The notes under the pieces are model-generated. The model had not been told where the DNA came from, ran no database searches, and worked only from the letters and a program-made list of their open reading frames with translations. Made by a program: the position numbers and the translations under genes. From positions 1 through 64,000 of the forward strand of contig NZ_FPIP01000005.1 of assembly GCF_900119075.1 (NCBI RefSeq): a stretch of 64,000 bases of DNA, read 5' to 3'. This document shows positions 7,536 to 16,260 of this stretch, in pieces. The stretch comes from Ruminococcus flavefaciens. GTDB taxonomy: Bacteria; Bacillota; Clostridia; Oscillospirales; Ruminococcaceae. Positions within the stretch are counted from its first letter, which is position 1, and every line of letters begins with the position of its first letter.

Positions 7536-8684
7536 TCAAAAATCCAGTTTTGAGCGGAGCTTTTCAAAGAAGCTCTGGCGCTTAGCGTAGTTTTTCTCTG
7601 TAAGTGAAGCCTCGAACTCCTTCAGCAGGTCTTTCTGCTTCTTGGAAAGGTTCTTGGGGACCTCAACGTATATCTTTACGTACTGATTGCCGCGGTCTGT
7701 GCGGTGAAGTCTCTGAACGCCCTTGCCCTTTAAGCGGAAGATAGTGCCTGTCTGAGTGCCCTCGGCTATGGTGTACTTAACGTCGCCGTCGATAGTAGGT
7801 ACGGTTATCTCGGCGCCGAGAACAGCTTCCATGTAAGTAACTGGGATATCGCAGTGTATGTCGAAGCCCTCGCGTCTGAAGATAGGGTGGGACTTTACGT
7901 TGATACCAACGAGGAGGTCGCCGTTAGGACCGCCGTTTACTCCGCAGTCGCCCTGACCGCCTACGCGCAGTGTCTGTCCGTCGTCGATACCTGCAGGGAT
8001 ATCAATGGAAACGTTCTTCTGTACTCTGATACGGCCTACGCCGCGGCACTTATTGCATGGGCTCTTGATTATCTTGCCCTTACCGCCGCAGTGCGGACAT
8101 GGTTTTGTTGAGGATATAGCGCCGAACGGAGTACGCTGAGTAGCCTTGATAGAGCCTCTGCCCTGACAGTCGGGACAGATATCGGGCTGAGTACCGGGTT
8201 CTGCGCCCGAGCCCTTACAGCTGTCGCATACACACATACGGTTTACCTTGATATCCTGCTTTTTGCCTGTGCAGGCTTCCATAAAGGTGATGGAAACAGT
8301 ATCCTGTATATCCGCACCTCTTCTGGGAGCGTTTGCGTTGGAGCGCTTTGAGCCGCCGCCGAAGCCAAAGCCGCCGAAGATACTGCCGAGGATATCGTCC
8401 ATATCGGCAAAGCCGCCGAATCCCTCCATGCCGCCTGCGCCGCCGCCGTAGCTTGGATCAACGCCTGCATGACCGAACTGGTCGTAGCGTGCACGCTTTT
8501 CGGGATCGGAGAGGACCTCGTTAGCCTCGTTTATCTCCTGAAACTTCTCGACGTAAGACGGATCGTCTGGGTGAAGGTCGGGGTGGTTTTCTCTTGCCTT
8601 TTTACGGAAGGCTTTTTTTATCTCTTCCTCGGAAGCACCCTTCTGGATACCGAGGATCTCATAATAATCTCTTTTTTCAGCCAT
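7536..8684 (-). CDS. dnaJ: Co-chaperone DnaJ
   Basis: A 382-aa type I J-protein. The J domain (1-70) has the HPD motif; a Gly/Phe-rich segment (~75-115) follows. Four zinc-finger repeats read CDSCKGSG, CPDCQGRG, CPHCGGKG and CNKCRGVG (~150-220), and then come the substrate-binding C-terminal domains. It stimulates DnaK ATPase and delivers clients. It is the last gene of hrcA-grpE-dnaK-(52-aa ORF)-dnaJ and its length is normal for the family. The ATG follows an AAGGAGAA-type site. Confidence 0.97.
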   Translation of the reverse strand: MAEKRDYYEILGIQKGASEEEIKKAFRKKARENHPDLHPDDPSYVEKFQEINEANEVLSDPEKRARYDQFGHAGVDPSYGGGAGGMEGFGGFADMDDILGSIFGGFGFGGGSKRSNANAPRRGADIQDTVSITFMEACTGKKQDIKVNRMCVCDSCKGSGAEPGTQPDICPDCQGRGSIKATQRTPFGAISSTKPCPHCGGKGKIIKSPCNKCRGVGRIRVQKNVSIDIPAGIDDGQTLRVGGQGDCGVNGGPNGDLLVGINVKSHPIFRREGFDIHCDIPVTYMEAVLGAEITVPTIDGDVKYTIAEGTQTGTIFRLKGKGVQRLHRTDRGNQYVKIYVEVPKNLSKKQKDLLKEFEASLTEKNYAKRQSFFEKLRSKLDF

Positions 8685-8699
8685 ATATCTATTCTCCTT

Positions 8700-8800
8700 A
8701 TTAGTGAGTAGTGAGTAGAGAGTAGAGAGTAGTGTGCAGAAGTTTGAATAATTACTACTTTCTACTTACTACTTTCTACTTACTAATTTACCGCGCGTAA
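8700..8800. repeat. AGTAGTGAGTAGAGAGTAG low-complexity inverted repeat
   Basis: A run of TAGTGAGTAG/TAGAGAGTAG units is followed after ~30 bases by the reverse complement ACTACTTTCTACTTACT units, so an RNA would fold into a long imperfect hairpin just upstream of dnaJ. Short relatives (TTAGTGATTAGTGAATAG) are at 21837 and 59061. Confidence 0.6.
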
Positions 8801-8896
8801 ATACAACTTTAGGGCGGCGGAGTGCCTCCGCTCCCTTTTTCGCGTCATAAACGCATTAAAACGGCAGTTTTTTACCGCGCCTGTAAATACACCTTT

Positions 8897-8920
8897 AGGG
8901 CGGAATGATTTTCCGCCCTA
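8897..8920. terminator. GC-rich hairpin between the 52-aa ORF and dnaJ
   Basis: AGGGCGGAATGATTTTCCGCCCT stem-loop without a long T-run. It could be a weak terminator or RNA processing stop that lowers dnaJ relative to dnaK. Confidence 0.4.
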
Positions 8921-8929
8921 AAAGCCTTA

Positions 8930-9088
8930 TCAACTGTTTTCTATCGAATCCTCATATTTACCCCTGCCGCCGTCGTAATCGCCCAAGTCGTCGTTGGCAA
9001 AGCCTGCGAACCACTTTAGTCCGAAATACGCCAGAGCAGCCAGAGCAGCTATGATGATTATAGTTTTTACAGTTTTATTGATCTTCAT
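8930..9088 (-). CDS. 52-aa single-pass membrane peptide between dnaK and dnaJ
   Basis: The ATG at 9088 starts two bases after the dnaK stop (TGATAATG), with the GAGG ribosome site inside the dnaK end, so translation is probably coupled. The peptide starts MKINKTVKTIIIIAAL, has one hydrophobic helix at about residues 9-25, and has an acidic/Gly tail (NDDLGDYDGGRGKYEDS). It is 53 codons including TGA. I do not recognise a family. Operon position suggests heat-shock coexpression under CIRCE/HrcA. A membrane-attached partner of the chaperone system is possible but unproven. Confidence 0.6.
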   Translation of the reverse strand: MKINKTVKTIIIIAALAALAYFGLKWFAGFANDDLGDYDGGRGKYEDSIENS

Positions 9089-9090
9089 TA

Positions 9091-10962
9091 TCAAACCTCA
9101 GTGAAGTCTGCGTCAACTACTCCGTCGTCGTTTCCGCCCTGTGAAGCGCCTGCGTCAGCAGCACCGCCCATGTTAGCGAACTGTGAAGGATCAATACCCT
9201 GTGCGCCTGCTGCACCGTTAGGAGCTGCCTGCTGGTATACCTTAGCGGAAAGGTCATAGAATGCCTTCTGGAGGTCTTCCTTGAGAGACTTTATCTCAGA
9301 ATCGTTGTTTGCTTCGATAGCAGACTTGAGTGCAGCGCACTTGGACTCGATATTTGACTTTTCGTCAGCAGATACCTTGTCGCCGAAGTCTGTGAGAGCC
9401 TTCTCGCACTGGAATACAAGGTTCTCAGCCTCGTTCTTGTTGTCAACAGCCTCACGGCGCTTCTTATCCTCAGCAGCGTACTGCTCAGCTTCCTTGACAG
9501 CCTTGTCGATGTCTTCCTTGGACATATTTGTTGAGGAAGTGATAGTGATGTTCTGCTCCTTGCCTGTGCCGAGATCCTTAGCGGATACGTGAACGATACC
9601 GTTCTGGTCGATATCGAATGTTACTTCGATCTGAGGGATTCCTCTTGGAGCAGGAGCAATACCGTCGAGACGGAAAGTACCCAGCTGCTTGTTGTCGCGT
9701 GCGAACTCACGCTCACCCTGAAGTACATTGATATCAACAGCAGGCTGATTATCAGCATATGTTGAGAATACCTGTGACTTCTTTGTAGGGATAGTTGTAT
9801 TTCTTTCGATCATTTTTGTGCAAACGCCGCCTGCTGTCTCGATACCGAGTGAAAGTGGTGTAACATCGAGGAGGAGGAGACCGTTCTTAACGTCGCCGCC
9901 GAGAACGCCGCCCTGATATGCAGCACCGAGAGCTACGCACTCGTCAGGGTTGATGCCCTTGAATGGCTCCTTGCCGATGAGCTTCTTAACAGCTTCCTGA
10001 ACAGCAGGGATTCTTGAAGAACCGCCGACCATGAGCACCTTGTTGATCTCTGAGATGTTGAGACCGCTGTCGCTGAGAGCCTGTCTTACAGGTCCCATTG
10101 TAGCCTCAACGAGGTCAGCTGTGAGCTCATTGAACTTAGCCTGTGTAAGTGTGAGGTCGAGGTGCTTAGGTGTGCCCGAAGCGTCAACAGTGATGAAAGG
10201 AATGTTGATATTTGATGTTGTTGTAGATGAAAGCTCTATCTTGGACTTTTCAGCAGCGTCCTTGAGTCTCTGGGCAGCCATCTTATCCTGTGAAAGGTCG
10301 ATGCCCTCAGTCTTCTTGAACTCTTCAACTATCCAGTTGATGATACGCTGGTCGAAGTCGTCGCCGCCGAGACGGTTGTTACCTGCTGTAGCAAGTACCT
10401 GCTGAACGTCCTCGCCCATTTCAATGATAGATACATCGAATGTACCGCCGCCGAGGTCGTAAACCATAACGGTCTGCTCCTCTTCCTTGTCGATACCGTA
10501 TGAGAGAGCAGCTGCTGTAGGCTCGTTGATGATACGCTTAACAGTAAGACCAGCGATCTGACCTGCGTCCTTAGTAGCCTGTCTCTGTGAGTCTGTGAAG
10601 TAAGCAGGAACTGTGATAACAGCCTCTGTTACAGGCTCGCCGAGGTAAGCCTCTGCGTCAGCCTTGAGCTTCTGGAGGATCATTGCTGATATCTCCTGAG
10701 GAGTATAGTTCTTGCCGTCGATAGCAACTTTATAATCAGAACCCATGTGTCTCTTGATAGAAGAAACTGTTCTGTCGTGGTTTGTGATAGCCTGTCTCTT
10801 AGCCACCTGACCTACGAGACGCTCGCCGTTGTTTGTGAAAGCTACAACGGAAGGAGTTGTTCTTGCACCTTCGCTGTTGGGGATAACTACAGCGTTACCG
10901 CCCTCCATAACAGCTACGCAAGAGTTAGTTGTACCAAGATCGATACCAATGATTTTTCCCAT
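9091..10962 (-). CDS. dnaK: Chaperone DnaK (Hsp70)
   Basis: A 623-aa Hsp70. The N-terminal ATPase domain (1-~360) begins [21 protein letters not shown], with the phosphate loop [13 protein letters not shown] and the adenosine site [12 protein letters not shown] linker and the beta-sandwich substrate domain (~370-510) and a helical lid follow, and the C-terminus is Gly/Ala-rich ending in [12 protein letters not shown]. It folds and protects proteins with DnaJ and GrpE. It lies in the CIRCE operon. The length is typical and the start follows AGGAGGAA. Confidence 0.98.
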   Translation of the reverse strand: MGKIIGIDLGTTNSCVAVMEGGNAVVIPNSEGARTTPSVVAFTNNGERLVGQVAKRQAITNHDRTVSSIKRHMGSDYKVAIDGKNYTPQEISAMILQKLKADAEAYLGEPVTEAVITVPAYFTDSQRQATKDAGQIAGLTVKRIINEPTAAALSYGIDKEEEQTVMVYDLGGGTFDVSIIEMGEDVQQVLATAGNNRLGGDDFDQRIINWIVEEFKKTEGIDLSQDKMAAQRLKDAAEKSKIELSSTTTSNINIPFITVDASGTPKHLDLTLTQAKFNELTADLVEATMGPVRQALSDSGLNISEINKVLMVGGSSRIPAVQEAVKKLIGKEPFKGINPDECVALGAAYQGGVLGGDVKNGLLLLDVTPLSLGIETAGGVCTKMIERNTTIPTKKSQVFSTYADNQPAVDINVLQGEREFARDNKQLGTFRLDGIAPAPRGIPQIEVTFDIDQNGIVHVSAKDLGTGKEQNITITSSTNMSKEDIDKAVKEAEQYAAEDKKRREAVDNKNEAENLVFQCEKALTDFGDKVSADEKSNIESKCAALKSAIEANNDSEIKSLKEDLQKAFYDLSAKVYQQAAPNGAAGAQGIDPSQFANMGGAADAGASQGGNDDGVVDADFTEV

Positions 10963-10977
10963 AATAAATTCCTCCTA

Positions 10978-11082
10978 ATTTCTAATTCATAATTCACAAT
11001 GCATAATGCATAATTGAATTATGAATGTAGTTTACTTGTGTTGATCGCATAATTATGAATTATGCATTATGAATTGTTTAGC
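10978..11082. repeat. AT-rich inverted repeat between grpE and dnaK
   Basis: AATTCATAATTCACAATGCATAATGCATAATT on the left, split here as two overlapping motifs AATTCATAATTCACAATG and CATAATGCATAATT, is complementary to AATTATGAATTATGCATTATG on the right. It can form a ~30-bp imperfect stem with a loop near 11030. It interrupts the heat-shock operon upstream of dnaK. Confidence 0.6.
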
Positions 11083-11090
11083 GCTTTGCG

Positions 11091-11654
11091 CTAAACTGCG
11101 ACTGCCACCATAGCAGGTCTTACAAGCTTATCACCGAGCATATAGCCCTTCTGGAATACAGAGCAGACGTGATTGCTTGCGTAATCCGTGCTGTCAAGCT
11201 GCTGTATTGCGTTGTGTACGTTTGGATCGAATTCCGCCCCGAGAGCTTCTATCTCGGTAACGTTCATCTGTGTAAGGAAGTTCTTGAACTGATTGTATAT
11301 CATCGCCATTCCGTTCTTGAAGTTCTCGTCTGCACATTCGGCTTCAAGAGACCTCTCAAAGCTGTCAAGCACGGGGAGAAGCTTCTCAACACACTGAACG
11401 GAAGCGTTCTGATATGTCTCTGTCTTTTCCTTGGCTGTTCTCTTGCGGTAGTTGTCGTACTCCGCAAATAACCTCAGGTACTTGTCGTTTGCCTCTGCGA
11501 GAGCCTCCTCCATATCCGCGAACTGTGCGGCGGAGTCGTTGTACTCGCTGGCTGCGTCAGCTTCATCGAGCTCGTCGGAGTTTTCCTCAGCTTCTTCTGC
11601 CATATCCTCTTCCAGCTCTTCAAGAAGCTCCGTGTCCTTCTCGTTCTCTTCCAT
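11091..11654 (-). CDS. grpE: Nucleotide exchange factor GrpE
   Basis: A 187-aa protein. The long acidic N-terminus (residues 1-50) is followed by a coiled coil (~50-100) and the GrpE beta domain with NPNVHNAIQQLDSTDY and the VCSVFQKGYMLGDKLVRPAMV signature near the end. It releases ADP from DnaK and acts as a thermosensor. It lies between hrcA and dnaK in the CIRCE operon, 16 bp after hrcA. Confidence 0.96.
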   Translation of the reverse strand: MEENEKDTELLEELEEDMAEEAEENSDELDEADAASEYNDSAAQFADMEEALAEANDKYLRLFAEYDNYRKRTAKEKTETYQNASVQCVEKLLPVLDSFERSLEAECADENFKNGMAMIYNQFKNFLTQMNVTEIEALGAEFDPNVHNAIQQLDSTDYASNHVCSVFQKGYMLGDKLVRPAMVAVAV

Positions 11655-11670
11655 CGGTCATTGCTCCTTT

Positions 11671-12714
11671 CTATGGCTCCTGTGTATCTGACGGAGCACT
11701 TATAATGTCATCGTCGCCGTCCATGAGAGCAGATATCTTCTGCGTCAGGTACTCGACGTAAGGGATTATCTTTTTGTAATCGACTCTCATAGGACCTATT
11801 ATTCCGAGAGAGCCTGCCTCCTTGCCGCCCTTGCGGTACTTTGAGACTATAAGGCTTGAATTGCCTATTGCAAAGCTGTCGTTTTCAGAACTGAACTTTA
11901 CCTGTATTCCGCTGAATGCGTTTTCAAGGAGCTCTGAAAGACCGTCCTTGTGTTCGATGAATCTCACGACTTCCATTTTGTCAAGCTCCTCGCAGGACAG
12001 AAGCTTTTCGCTTCCGCTGACTGTGAGCTCCTGCTGACGCAGGTCCTCTGAGAGCTCGCATATGCCCTTTACCAGCGGTGAAAGGGACACCATATAGGCG
12101 CTTACCGCCGCTACCATTTTGTCGAACATTTCCTCAGAGAGGTCGTCAACTGAGACGCCGCTGAGGTTTTCCTCTATATAATGTGTAAAGAAATCCAGCT
12201 GTTCGTGGCTGAGGTCGAATTCCAGTCTGCAAGCCTTGTTTTTAATGCTTCCGTTTGAGGTTATGAGGAGTATCACATACAGGCGCTTGCCTGTGGGTAT
12301 TACCTCTACCTTTGAGATAACCGAGAATCTCGGAACAGCGTTGGTAACTACTGCGGCGCAGTGAGTTATCTCCGTGAGGGCTGTTGCGGCGTTCTGTACA
12401 AGGAGCTCCTCGGGAGTATCCTTGTCACCCAGCATTTCGTCCAGCATTCTCTTCTCTTCTTCGGGAAGATCGTGAGGAGTCATAAGCTCGTCGATGTACA
12501 GCCTGTAGCCTTTGAATGTAGGAACTCGTCCTGCCGAGGTGTGAGGCTGTTCAAGATAGCCCATCTGTTCCAGAGCCGCCATATCATTTCTGATAGTAGC
12601 GGAGGAAACATTTATATTTTCAAGCTTCGAGATCGATTTCGAGCCGACGGGTTCGCCCGTTTTGACATATTCGTCAACCACAGCAGCAAGTATTCTGAGC
12701 TTTCTGTCGTCCAC
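11671..12714 (-). CDS. hrcA: Heat-inducible transcription repressor HrcA
   Basis: A winged-helix N-terminus (DDRKLRILAAVVDEYV...SSATIRNDMAALEQMGYLEQPHTSAGRVPT) is joined to a GAF-like HrcA dimer domain. I place the start at GTG 12714 (347 aa) because AAGGGAG lies just upstream and the longer frame would begin inside the CIRCE operator. HrcA binds CIRCE and represses its own operon; GroEL assists folding of the repressor in known species. It is the first gene of the operon. Confidence 0.95.
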   Translation of the reverse strand: MDDRKLRILAAVVDEYVKTGEPVGSKSISKLENINVSSATIRNDMAALEQMGYLEQPHTSAGRVPTFKGYRLYIDELMTPHDLPEEEKRMLDEMLGDKDTPEELLVQNAATALTEITHCAAVVTNAVPRFSVISKVEVIPTGKRLYVILLITSNGSIKNKACRLEFDLSHEQLDFFTHYIEENLSGVSVDDLSEEMFDKMVAAVSAYMVSLSPLVKGICELSEDLRQQELTVSGSEKLLSCEELDKMEVVRFIEHKDGLSELLENAFSGIQVKFSSENDSFAIGNSSLIVSKYRKGGKEAGSLGIIGPMRVDYKKIIPYVEYLTQKISALMDGDDDIISAPSDTQEP

Positions 12715-12737
12715 GATACTCACTCCCTTCAATCTCG

Positions 12738-12764
12738 TTAGCACTCTAACTCTTTGAGTGCTAA
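12738..12764 (-). promoter_or_regulatory. CIRCE operator
   Basis: A perfect TTAGCACTC-N9-GAGTGCTAA match to the consensus HrcA operator, between the promoter and hrcA. Confidence 0.97.
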
Positions 12765-12768
12765 CTAT

Positions 12769-12797
12769 AATTTATCACTATTATGGTGATTTGTCAA
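12769..12797 (-). promoter_or_regulatory. Sigma-A promoter of the heat-shock operon
   Basis: TTGACA (12792-12797) and TAAATT (12769-12774) on the minus strand, 17 bp apart; the CIRCE covers the transcription start region. Confidence 0.8.
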
Positions 12798-12905
12798 GGG
12801 GTTTATACATTTTCGGCTTTTTGACCTATTTTTACCACCTGTGTATGTGCATTTAGAGCAAATTGACAAAGAGTATAAACTGGCGTTTTTTCGTGTGTTA
12901 TTCTA

Positions 12906-12934
12906 TTGACAAACGCTATTCTCTGCTGTATAAT
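12906..12934 (+). promoter_or_regulatory. Consensus promoter of the folT-folC unit
   Basis: TTGACA (12906-12911), 17-bp spacer, TATAAT (12929-12934). Confidence 0.9.
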
Positions 12935-12962
12935 GATAGTGCAGTAAGGTACTGCGATATTT

Positions 12963-13077
12963 TGAAGAGTAAGAATACGTGCGTTACACCCTGCGGTGTT
13001 CCAGTGTTGACTGAACGGGGAGTTGTCAGTCAAACGAAAAGCTTAGGCTTACGGTTCGTATTTTGCATCCCGCTTCA
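12963..13077 (+). ncRNA. Tetrahydrofolate (THF) riboswitch
   Basis: Conserved THF-aptamer blocks are visible in order: GAGTAAGAATACGTGCGTTA at the 5' side, then GGGAGTTGTC, then GGTTCGTATTTTGCATCCCG at the 3' side. The ends TGAAG/CTTCA pair as P1, and GAATACG/CGTATTT pairs as P2. It starts ~23 nt after the promoter and lies in front of a folate transporter gene, the expected target. The 3' side sits ~55 nt before the ribosome site; how it switches expression is not clear from sequence. Confidence 0.85.
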
Positions 13078-13145
13078 TAGGACAATATAAAAGAGACTAT
13101 GCCTTCTTTTCTTGTCGTATGAGTGAGGAAAAGGAGGATTTTTTT

Positions 13146-13718
13146 ATGGCTGTAAACAACAAAGGCGCTGCAATAAAGTCAGATATCAGACTTTTCGGCA
13201 GCACAAGGATCCTGATCGTTGCCGCACTTCTTGTGGCAATGAGCATTGTGCTTGGCAAATTCGGTGCTATCAATATTGGAAACAGTATCCGTATAGGCTT
13301 CGGCGGTATGCCAATACAAATGGCAGGTATATTCTTCGGACCTGTTATCGGCGCAGTCGTGGGACTTGTTGCCGATGTAGTGGGCTGTATCCTCAAGGGA
13401 TACTCCATAAATCCCATAATCACACTGGGCTCTACATGTATCGGTCTTGTGTCGGGACTTATGTTCCACTACGCTCTCAAACCAATGAAGAAGGTGCTTC
13501 TGCCCAAGACAGCTATATCTACAGTTGCCGCTCACGCTGTGGGCTCAATGCTCATAACCTCTATCGGTCTTTACGCTTACTATCACACACCCTTTGAGAC
13601 GCTGATACTCCGCGTGCCAATCTACCTTATAACAGCAGCTGTCGAGACAGCTGTCATCTACCTCATGCTCAAAAACAAGGCGTTCTCGTCGGAGCTTGAC
13701 AAGGTAAGAAGAAAATGA
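13146..13718 (+). CDS. folT: Folate ECF transporter S component FolT
   Basis: A 190-aa, six-helix membrane protein. It has the S-component features of the folate family: ARILIVAALLVAMSIVLGK-like helix 1, then SIRIGFGGMPIQMAGIFFGP and VADVVGCIL. It binds folate and works with the shared ECF ATPase/EcfT module encoded elsewhere. The start at 13146 follows AAGGAGG; an upstream ATG at 13119 lacks that spacing. It overlaps folC by four bases (ATGA) and is controlled by the THF riboswitch. Confidence 0.92.
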   Translation: MAVNNKGAAIKSDIRLFGSTRILIVAALLVAMSIVLGKFGAINIGNSIRIGFGGMPIQMAGIFFGPVIGAVVGLVADVVGCILKGYSINPIITLGSTCIGLVSGLMFHYALKPMKKVLLPKTAISTVAAHAVGSMLITSIGLYAYYHTPFETLILRVPIYLITAAVETAVIYLMLKNKAFSSELDKVRRK

Positions 13719-14998
13719 ACTACACCGAAGCACTTGGCTATATGAAAAAGGCTGCCGAGCGCGGCAGCGTACTGGGATTATCCCGTATAACAGAGCTTCT
13801 CCGCCTTATGGATAATCCGCAGGATAAGATAAAGACAGTCCACATTGCAGGCACAAACGGCAAGGGCTCTTTCGGAGCCATGCTCACATCTGTGCTGAAA
13901 AGCGCAGGCTATAAAGTCGGCGGTTTCTCTTCTCCTGCCATAACCAAGGTCACGGACAGCTTCCGCATTGACGGCGAGGAGATAGGGGAGCAGGACTTTG
14001 CAGACATTATCGGCGATATAGCGCCCATATGCGAGAGCATGGACGAAAAGCCTACAGAGTTTGAAGTCCTTACGGCGGCGGCTTTTGAGCTTTTTGTGCG
14101 TAAGGGCTGCGATATAGCCGTAGTCGAATGCGGAATGGGCGGAGATACCGACTCCACCAATGTTATAAAAGCTCCCGTATTATCGGTCATAACCAACGTC
14201 CAGAAAGACCACGGAGCTTTTCTCGGCGACACTATCGCGGAGATAGCCTCCCACAAATGCGGCATTATCAAACAGGGCAGACCTGTTTATTTCGGCGGAA
14301 ACAGCGAGGAAGTCTACGAAATAGCTGCCGATACCGCAAAAAAGCTTGGCTGCGAGCTGTTTATCCCCGATTATTCGCAGTTCTCATGGTCTGATGACAG
14401 CTGTACCATAAACGGCACGGAGCTGATATATAAGGGTGAAAAGCTCCATATACCGCTTCTCGGCACCTATCAGCGCGAGAACGCCGTGAATGTGCTGAGC
14501 TGTATCGAGATACTCCGCAGGGAGGGCATTGATATCCCCGAAAGCGCAGTCCGTCAGGGACTTGCCGATGTTAAATGGCACGGGCGCTTCGAGGTCATCA
14601 GTCGTGAGCCTCTTATTATATATGACGGTGCTCATAATCCCGACGGCATACGCTGTGCCGCGGACAGTATCCGCCGATACTTCGGCGATAAAAAAGTCGT
14701 ACTGCTCATCGGCGTCATGGCTGACAAGGAGTACGGTCTGTATGCGGATATGCTGGGAGAACTTACCGATACCGCCTTTGCGGTAAAGCCCGATAATCCA
14801 AGAGCTCTTGACAGTAAGTCCCTTGCGCAGGCGCTTACGGAGCGCGGTATGCGCACATTGCCCTTTGAGGATTACGCCGAGGGAGCAAGAGCTGCCCTTG
14901 ACTACGCAAAGAAGCAGGATATGCCGCTTATCGCTCTGGGCTCGTTGTATATGTATCAGCAGTTCACGGACGCATTGAAAGATATTATAAATAAGTAA
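13715..14998 (+). CDS. folC: Folylpolyglutamate synthase / dihydrofolate synthase
   Basis: A 427-aa Mur-ligase-like enzyme. The P-loop reads HIAGTNGKGSFGAML, followed by GGFSSPAI, the conserved VVECGMGGDTDSTN and KCGIIKQGRPV. The C-terminal domain carries YDGAHNPDG. It adds glutamate to folates and traps them in the cell, which fits its coupling to the folate importer. The start overlaps the folT stop. Confidence 0.95.
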   Translation: MNYTEALGYMKKAAERGSVLGLSRITELLRLMDNPQDKIKTVHIAGTNGKGSFGAMLTSVLKSAGYKVGGFSSPAITKVTDSFRIDGEEIGEQDFADIIGDIAPICESMDEKPTEFEVLTAAAFELFVRKGCDIAVVECGMGGDTDSTNVIKAPVLSVITNVQKDHGAFLGDTIAEIASHKCGIIKQGRPVYFGGNSEEVYEIAADTAKKLGCELFIPDYSQFSWSDDSCTINGTELIYKGEKLHIPLLGTYQRENAVNVLSCIEILRREGIDIPESAVRQGLADVKWHGRFEVISREPLIIYDGAHNPDGIRCAADSIRRYFGDKKVVLLIGVMADKEYGLYADMLGELTDTAFAVKPDNPRALDSKSLAQALTERGMRTLPFEDYAEGARAALDYAKKQDMPLIALGSLYMYQQFTDALKDIINK

Positions 14999-14999
14999 A

Positions 15000-15024
15000 G
15001 CAGCCTTAACGGCTGCTTTTTTGT
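15000..15024 (+). terminator. Terminator of folT-folC
   Basis: GCAGCCTTAACGGCTGC followed by TTTTTTGTTTG. Confidence 0.85.
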
Positions 15025-15038
15025 TTGTCTTATGATTG

Positions 15039-15119
15039 AAAAGAACCTCCACAAAAGTGAAGGTTCTTGATAGTTTTGATATTCTCCCAGTAGGGATAAA
15101 ATTATCTCTTTGAGAACTG
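15039..15119 (-). repeat. Duplicated rpsI tail plus terminator (distal copy)
   Basis: TTATCTCTTTGAGAACTG at 15102-15119 repeats the rpsI 3' end at 15252-15269 (QFSKR-stop), exactly 150 bp away. It is followed on the minus strand by AAGAACCT/AGGTTCTT, a hairpin analogous to the rpsI terminator AAGTACCT/AGGTACTT. The DNA between them (15120-15200) has another hairpin, ACAGTCC-TGC-GGACTGT. No gene remains here. Confidence 0.65.
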
Positions 15120-15199
15120 TCGGCGCGTTAAGAAAACAGTCCTGCGGACTGTTTTTAGCGGCGACCGCAGCAGCTGTGCTGCGAGGACTCCTCAGCATG

Positions 15200-15236
15200 A
15201 AAAAGAAAAGTACCTCTGCATAGCAAAGGTACTTGA
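15200..15236 (-). terminator. Terminator of rplM-rpsI
   Basis: On the minus strand AAGTACCT...AGGTACTT (15209-15234), then TTCTTTTTC. Confidence 0.8.
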
Positions 15237-15251
15237 TAGCGATAAATCTGA

Positions 15252-15653
15252 TTATCTCTTTGAGAACTGAGGAGCACGACGAGCAGCCTTGAGACCGTAC
15301 TTCTTTCTCTCCTTCATTCTTGGATCACGAGTGAGGAATCCAGCCTTCTTGAGGGTTGGACGGAGCTCGGGATCGAATTCAAGAAGAGCTCTTGAAACGC
15401 CGTGTCTGATAGCGCCAGCCTGACCTGTAACGCCGCCGCCTGCAACAGTGCAAACGATATCGAACTTCTCAACATTGTCTGTAACAGCGAGTGGCTGACG
15501 AACGATGAGCTTGAGAGTCTCAAGACCGAAGTAATCGTCGATGCCTCTGCCGTTGATAGTAACATTACCTGAACCCGGGTAGATTCTTACTCTTGCTACG
15601 GAGTGCTTTCTTCTGCCTGTTCCGTAATAGTATTTAACCTTTGATTCGTACAT
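15252..15653 (-). CDS. rpsI: 30S ribosomal protein S9
   Basis: A 133-aa protein: [16 protein letters not shown] at the start, [19 protein letters not shown] in the middle, and the basic tail ending in APQFSKR. The tail reaches the P-site tRNA in known ribosomes. It is cotranscribed with rplM, 17 bp downstream of it. The ribosome site is AGGAGG. Confidence 0.98.
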   Translation of the reverse strand: MYESKVKYYYGTGRRKHSVARVRIYPGSGNVTINGRGIDDYFGLETLKLIVRQPLAVTDNVEKFDIVCTVAGGGVTGQAGAIRHGVSRALLEFDPELRPTLKKAGFLTRDPRMKERKKYGLKAARRAPQFSKR

Positions 15654-15669
15654 TTAAAAGCACCTCCTA

Positions 15670-16098
15670 TTAAAGCTCGTAAGCAACAGGCTTCTGAGCC
15701 TCCTGCTTGTGATTAGCGTCCTTGTAGGTTCTGAGTCTCTTGAGCTGAGCTCTGCCGAGGCTGTTGTTAGGGAGCATACCGTTAACAGCGATCATCATAG
15801 CTCTGTCAGCCTGCTCAGCCATCATGTCCTTGTAAGAAATGGACTTGAGGCCGCCGATCCAGCCTGTGTGCCAGTAGTACTTCTTCTGCTCGAGCTTTCT
15901 GCCTGTGAGAACAGCCTTAGCGCAGTTGATAACGATAACGTGGTCTCCGCAATCAACGTTGGGAGTATAAGTGGGCTTGTGCTTGCCTCTGAGAATGTGA
16001 GCAGCCTTAGCAGCAACACGACCGAGGGGCTGTCCCTCAGCGTCGAGGATATACCAAGTACGGCTTACTTCAGCGGGTTTTGCCAGTGTAGTTGACAT
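15670..16098 (-). CDS. rplM: 50S ribosomal protein L13
   Basis: A 142-aa protein: TWYILDAEGQPLGRVAAKAAHILRGKHKP and the signature MLPNNSLGRAQLKRLRTYKDANH. It is first in the rplM-rpsI operon and is an early assembly protein of the large subunit. ATG follows AGGAGGAA. Confidence 0.98.
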   Translation of the reverse strand: MSTTLAKPAEVSRTWYILDAEGQPLGRVAAKAAHILRGKHKPTYTPNVDCGDHVIVINCAKAVLTGRKLEQKKYYWHTGWIGGLKSISYKDMMAEQADRAMMIAVNGMLPNNSLGRAQLKRLRTYKDANHKQEAQKPVAYEL

Positions 16099-16231
16099 AA
16101 ATATTTCCTCCTGTAATAAAATTTCGGACGGAAAGCGAATTCGGAAACAAGAGGCAGAGCCTCTGTAGGAAGCATAAGGACCTGCCTCTTGCTTCCCGAA
16201 AAAACGCCTGTTCCTCCGCAGTGCAAGAATT
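16099..16231 (-). promoter_or_regulatory. rplM leader with strong hairpin
   Basis: On the minus strand CAAGAGGCAG...CTGCCTCTTG encloses ~32 bases. The position and size fit an L13-type ribosomal leader that would bind L13 or L19 for feedback; I could not confirm the consensus. Confidence 0.4.
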
Positions 16232-16260
16232 ATTATACACTATAGTGTGGGAGATGTCAA
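16232..16260 (-). promoter_or_regulatory. Promoter of rplM-rpsI
   Basis: TTGACA (16255-16260), 17 bp, TATAAT (16232-16237) on the minus strand. Confidence 0.9.

Noticed and set aside
12715..12744. HrcA start at the upstream ATG 12744
   Set aside because: It would place the start codon inside the CIRCE operator; the GTG at 12714 has a ribosome site and matches the family N-terminus.
12803..13090. Short ORFs on both strands upstream of folT
   Set aside because: They coincide with the promoter and THF aptamer, and have no family match or ribosome site.
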